Shown in pieces: positions 62,422 through 64,000 of a DNA stretch of 64,000 nucleotides (the first letter of the stretch is position 1; each line of letters begins with the position of its first letter). The notes beneath the pieces are model-generated. The model was not told the origin of the DNA. It saw nothing but the letters and a program-made list of their open reading frames with translations, and searched no databases. Source of the stretch: Corynebacterium hylobatis (GTDB taxonomy: Bacteria > Actinomycetota > Actinomycetes > Mycobacteriales > Mycobacteriaceae); the NCBI RefSeq assembly GCF_003955685.1, contig NZ_RXHJ01000008.1:1-64000 (forward strand), written 5' to 3'. The position numbers were made by a program, and so were the translations under genes.

Positions 62422-62867
62422 TGCGCGGAGTCGCCGGCCTCGAGCTCATCCACGTCGGCGGCACGGGTGAGGATCTTGATCTCCTTCTGTGTGATCGACC
62501 GCGGGCGCTCGGTGTTCATGTCGATGGCCACCTGCACGCACTCGACGATGCAGGCGACCCGGCCCTGACGGTCCTTGATCTCCTGGCGGGTGGTGAAGGA
62601 GGTGTTGCCGATCTCCACGACCTGCGTCTCGATGAGCAGCTCAGTTGTGTCGGGCAGCACCGGACGCAGGTAATCGACGTCCAGGTGCCGGACGAAAACC
62701 GCGAAGTCGTGGCCCCGGGCGGTGAACTCGTCCTCGGCGAACTGCAGACGCGCCTCCTGGGCGACCTCCACGTAGTTCGCGTTCATGATGTGGCCGTAAC
62801 GGTCAAAATCGGACCATCGGACCGGCACGCTCGTGACGTGCAGGGCGGAGTTCTGGTCGGCGTTCAT
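62418..62867 (-). CDS. Acyl-CoA thioesterase, hotdog fold (4HBT type)
   Basis: 149 residues. The catalytic-site segment VRWSDFDRYGHIMNANYVEV carries the family Asp, followed by YLRPVLPDTTELLIETQVVE. Similar to the YbgC/FadM branch. It hydrolyses acyl-CoA thioesters; chain length preference is unknown. Followed, with overlap, by a hypothetical gene. Confidence 0.9.
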   Translation of the reverse strand: MNADQNSALHVTSVPVRWSDFDRYGHIMNANYVEVAQEARLQFAEDEFTARGHDFAVFVRHLDVDYLRPVLPDTTELLIETQVVEIGNTSFTTRQEIKDRQGRVACIVECVQVAIDMNTERPRSITQKEIKILTRAADVDELEAGDSAQ

Positions 62868-63004
62868 ACGGGGGAGGTTCCTCTTCCGGTATTGCTCTGG
62901 GTCTCGCCCGGTCTCGCACGGCGGGCGCGTGTATTCCCATCCAATCTATACCGGATCAGTCCGAAGAGGGGTCCGGGGCGGCGGAGAGTCGGTGGACGGC
63001 GTTA

Positions 63005-63424
63005 TCAGCCCTCAAGTTCCGCGATGAGCTGCCGGACGCGGGCGTCGATGTCGTCACGCACCAGGCGCATGCGTTCGGCACCCTCGATGCCGCGCTCCGA
63101 CGGCTCGTCGGTCACCCAGCGCTCCAGTGTTCCGCGCGCGTCCGCCGGCAGCTCCAGTTCGGCGTCGGCACCGAGGATGATGGTGCGGTCAACCCGGCGC
63201 AGCAGCTCGGGGTCAACGCCCTTGGGGGTTCCCCGGGACATGTCGGCGCCGACCTCCGCGATCACCTCGATGGACTGGGCGTTGAGCCTGGTGCCCGGTT
63301 TCGTGCCGGCGGAGTGGATCTCCAGGCGACCACCGGCGTGCTGCTCGGCAAGTGCGGCAGCCATCTGGGACTTGCCGCCGTTGCCGACGCAGACGAACAG
63401 GACAGACGGGGTGGTGGCGGTCAT
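63005..63424 (-). CDS. Mycothiol-dependent arsenate reductase (ArsC1-like)
   Basis: 139 residues, low-molecular-weight phosphatase fold. The anion loop is [14 protein letters not shown] with catalytic Cys 12 and Lys in place of the usual Arg (GGKS). This resembles, as I recall, the arsenate-mycothiol transferases of corynebacteria. Only one conserved Cys is present, so mycothiol, not a Cys pair, would be the partner. The ATG overlaps the arsenite-transporter stop by 4 nt. Confidence 0.87.
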   Translation of the reverse strand: MTATTPSVLFVCVGNGGKSQMAAALAEQHAGGRLEIHSAGTKPGTRLNAQSIEVIAEVGADMSRGTPKGVDPELLRRVDRTIILGADAELELPADARGTLERWVTDEPSERGIEGAERMRLVRDDIDARVRQLIAELEG

Positions 63425-64000
63425 GATGCGACGGTTTCCTTTTCGGTGGCGGTGAGGGTCTGAATGGAGGCGGTCCTGCCGGCCGGCAGGGTGGGATCAT
63501 TGGGGAAGAGCTTCGGACCCAACCACAGCATGACGTAGACCAGCCCCACGAGCACGGGGATCTCGATGAGCGGGCCGATGGTGCCGGCCAGCGCCTGGGC
63601 CGAGGTCGCCCCGAAGGTGCCGATGGCCACCGCGATGGCCAGCTCGAAGTTGTTGCCTGCGGCGGTGAAGGACACCGACGCTGACTGGGCGTAGCCCATG
63701 CCCGAGGCCCTGGAGGCCGCAAGGGAGATGAAGAACATGCCGACGAAGTAGATCAGCAGTGGCACGGCCAGTCGCGCCACGGTCCAGGGCTGGGAGGTGA
63801 TCTGTTCGCCCTGCAGGGAAAACAGCAGGACGATCGTGTACAGCAGGCCGATCAGGGACAGCGGAGAGATGGCGGGGATGAACTTCGACTCGTACCAGGC
63901 CCGGCCCCTGATCTTTTCACCGATGATCCGGGAGAGGACACCGGCCAGCAGGGGGATGCCGAGGAAAACGAGGACGGCGGTGACGATGGCCCAGAAGGAG
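63421..64000 (-). CDS. Arsenite efflux permease (ACR3 family), partial
   Basis: The 3' ~193 codons; the 5' end is beyond the window. Membrane helices include [29 protein letters not shown] and [17 protein letters not shown]. The ACR3 core segment [18 protein letters not shown] (with AAGNNFE) is present, as is the last helix before a short hydrophilic tail ([12 protein letters not shown]). Operon with arsenate reductase: arsenate is reduced, then arsenite exported. Confidence 0.93.
   Translation of the reverse strand, partial: SFWAIVTAVLVFLGIPLLAGVLSRIIGEKIRGRAWYESKFIPAISPLSLIGLLYTIVLLFSLQGEQITSQPWTVARLAVPLLIYFVGMFFISLAASRASGMGYAQSASVSFTAAGNNFELAIAVAIGTFGATSAQALAGTIGPLIEIPVLVGLVYVMLWLGPKLFPNDPTLPAGRTASIQTLTATEKETVAS

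Overview
The window is chromosomal DNA of a high-GC actinobacterium, almost certainly a Corynebacterium. Supporting signs are the ben/cat, clpP2-clpP1-tig and rpiB-DsbA-like-pepN blocks, a metB promoter carrying an McbR-type box, mycothiol-type redox proteins, and many promoters in which a TANNNT -10 hexamer lies exactly 7 nt before the start codon (leaderless mRNAs). From memory the backbone order (catA, benABCD, LuxR-type regulator, clpP2, clpP1, tig, rpiB, pepN, metB, thioesterase) resembles C. glutamicum. No rRNA, CRISPR, prophage or transposase was seen; there are two tRNAs.

Region 1 (1-10663): a small secreted protein; catABC (minus strand); and benABCD plus a large LuxR-type regulator (plus strand), converting benzoate to catechol and catechol to the beta-ketoadipate branch.

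Region 2 (10665-28925): an aromatic-catabolic island. It holds a hydroxyquinol dioxygenase and maleylacetate reductase pair, then a set matching the indole-3-acetic acid (iac) genes known from proteobacteria: iacA, B, C, D, E, F, an iacH-like amidase, an MFS transporter, an iacG-like flavin reductase and an iacI-like SnoaL protein. A FixL/FixJ-like histidine kinase and response regulator sit at the edges, and a TRAP transporter follows. The iac pathway ends in catechol, which the adjacent catABC would consume. Two reductases carry C-terminal ligand-binding domains of transcription factors: BenC has a GntR-type FCD domain and the IacG-like reductase has an IclR-effector-like domain.

Region 3 (29018-43840): clpP2/clpP1/tig, tRNA-Pro, tRNA-Gly, a DUF1542-like protein, an aldo/keto reductase, a partly decayed glycosyltransferase locus, rpiB, a DsbA-fold protein, pepN, and a three-gene two-component operon whose first gene encodes a membrane protein with an Asp/Trp repeat tail.

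Region 4 (43979-54881): a GntR/UTRA regulator, a peptide-type ABC importer co-transcribed with a two-domain carboxymuconolactone-decarboxylase-like protein, a divergent FAD/NAD(P)-binding protein, an SDR and a DMT transporter. The substrate of this system is unknown.

Region 5 (54900-64000): alkaline phosphatase, metB, an ABC ATPase divergent from a truncated hemoglobin, alanine dehydrogenase, a chromate transporter, a thioesterase pair, and an arsenic operon cut by the window end. Two copies of an ~87-nt hairpin element with compensatory arm changes (43882-43968 and 61657-61742) lie in convergent intergenic spaces and match no family I know.
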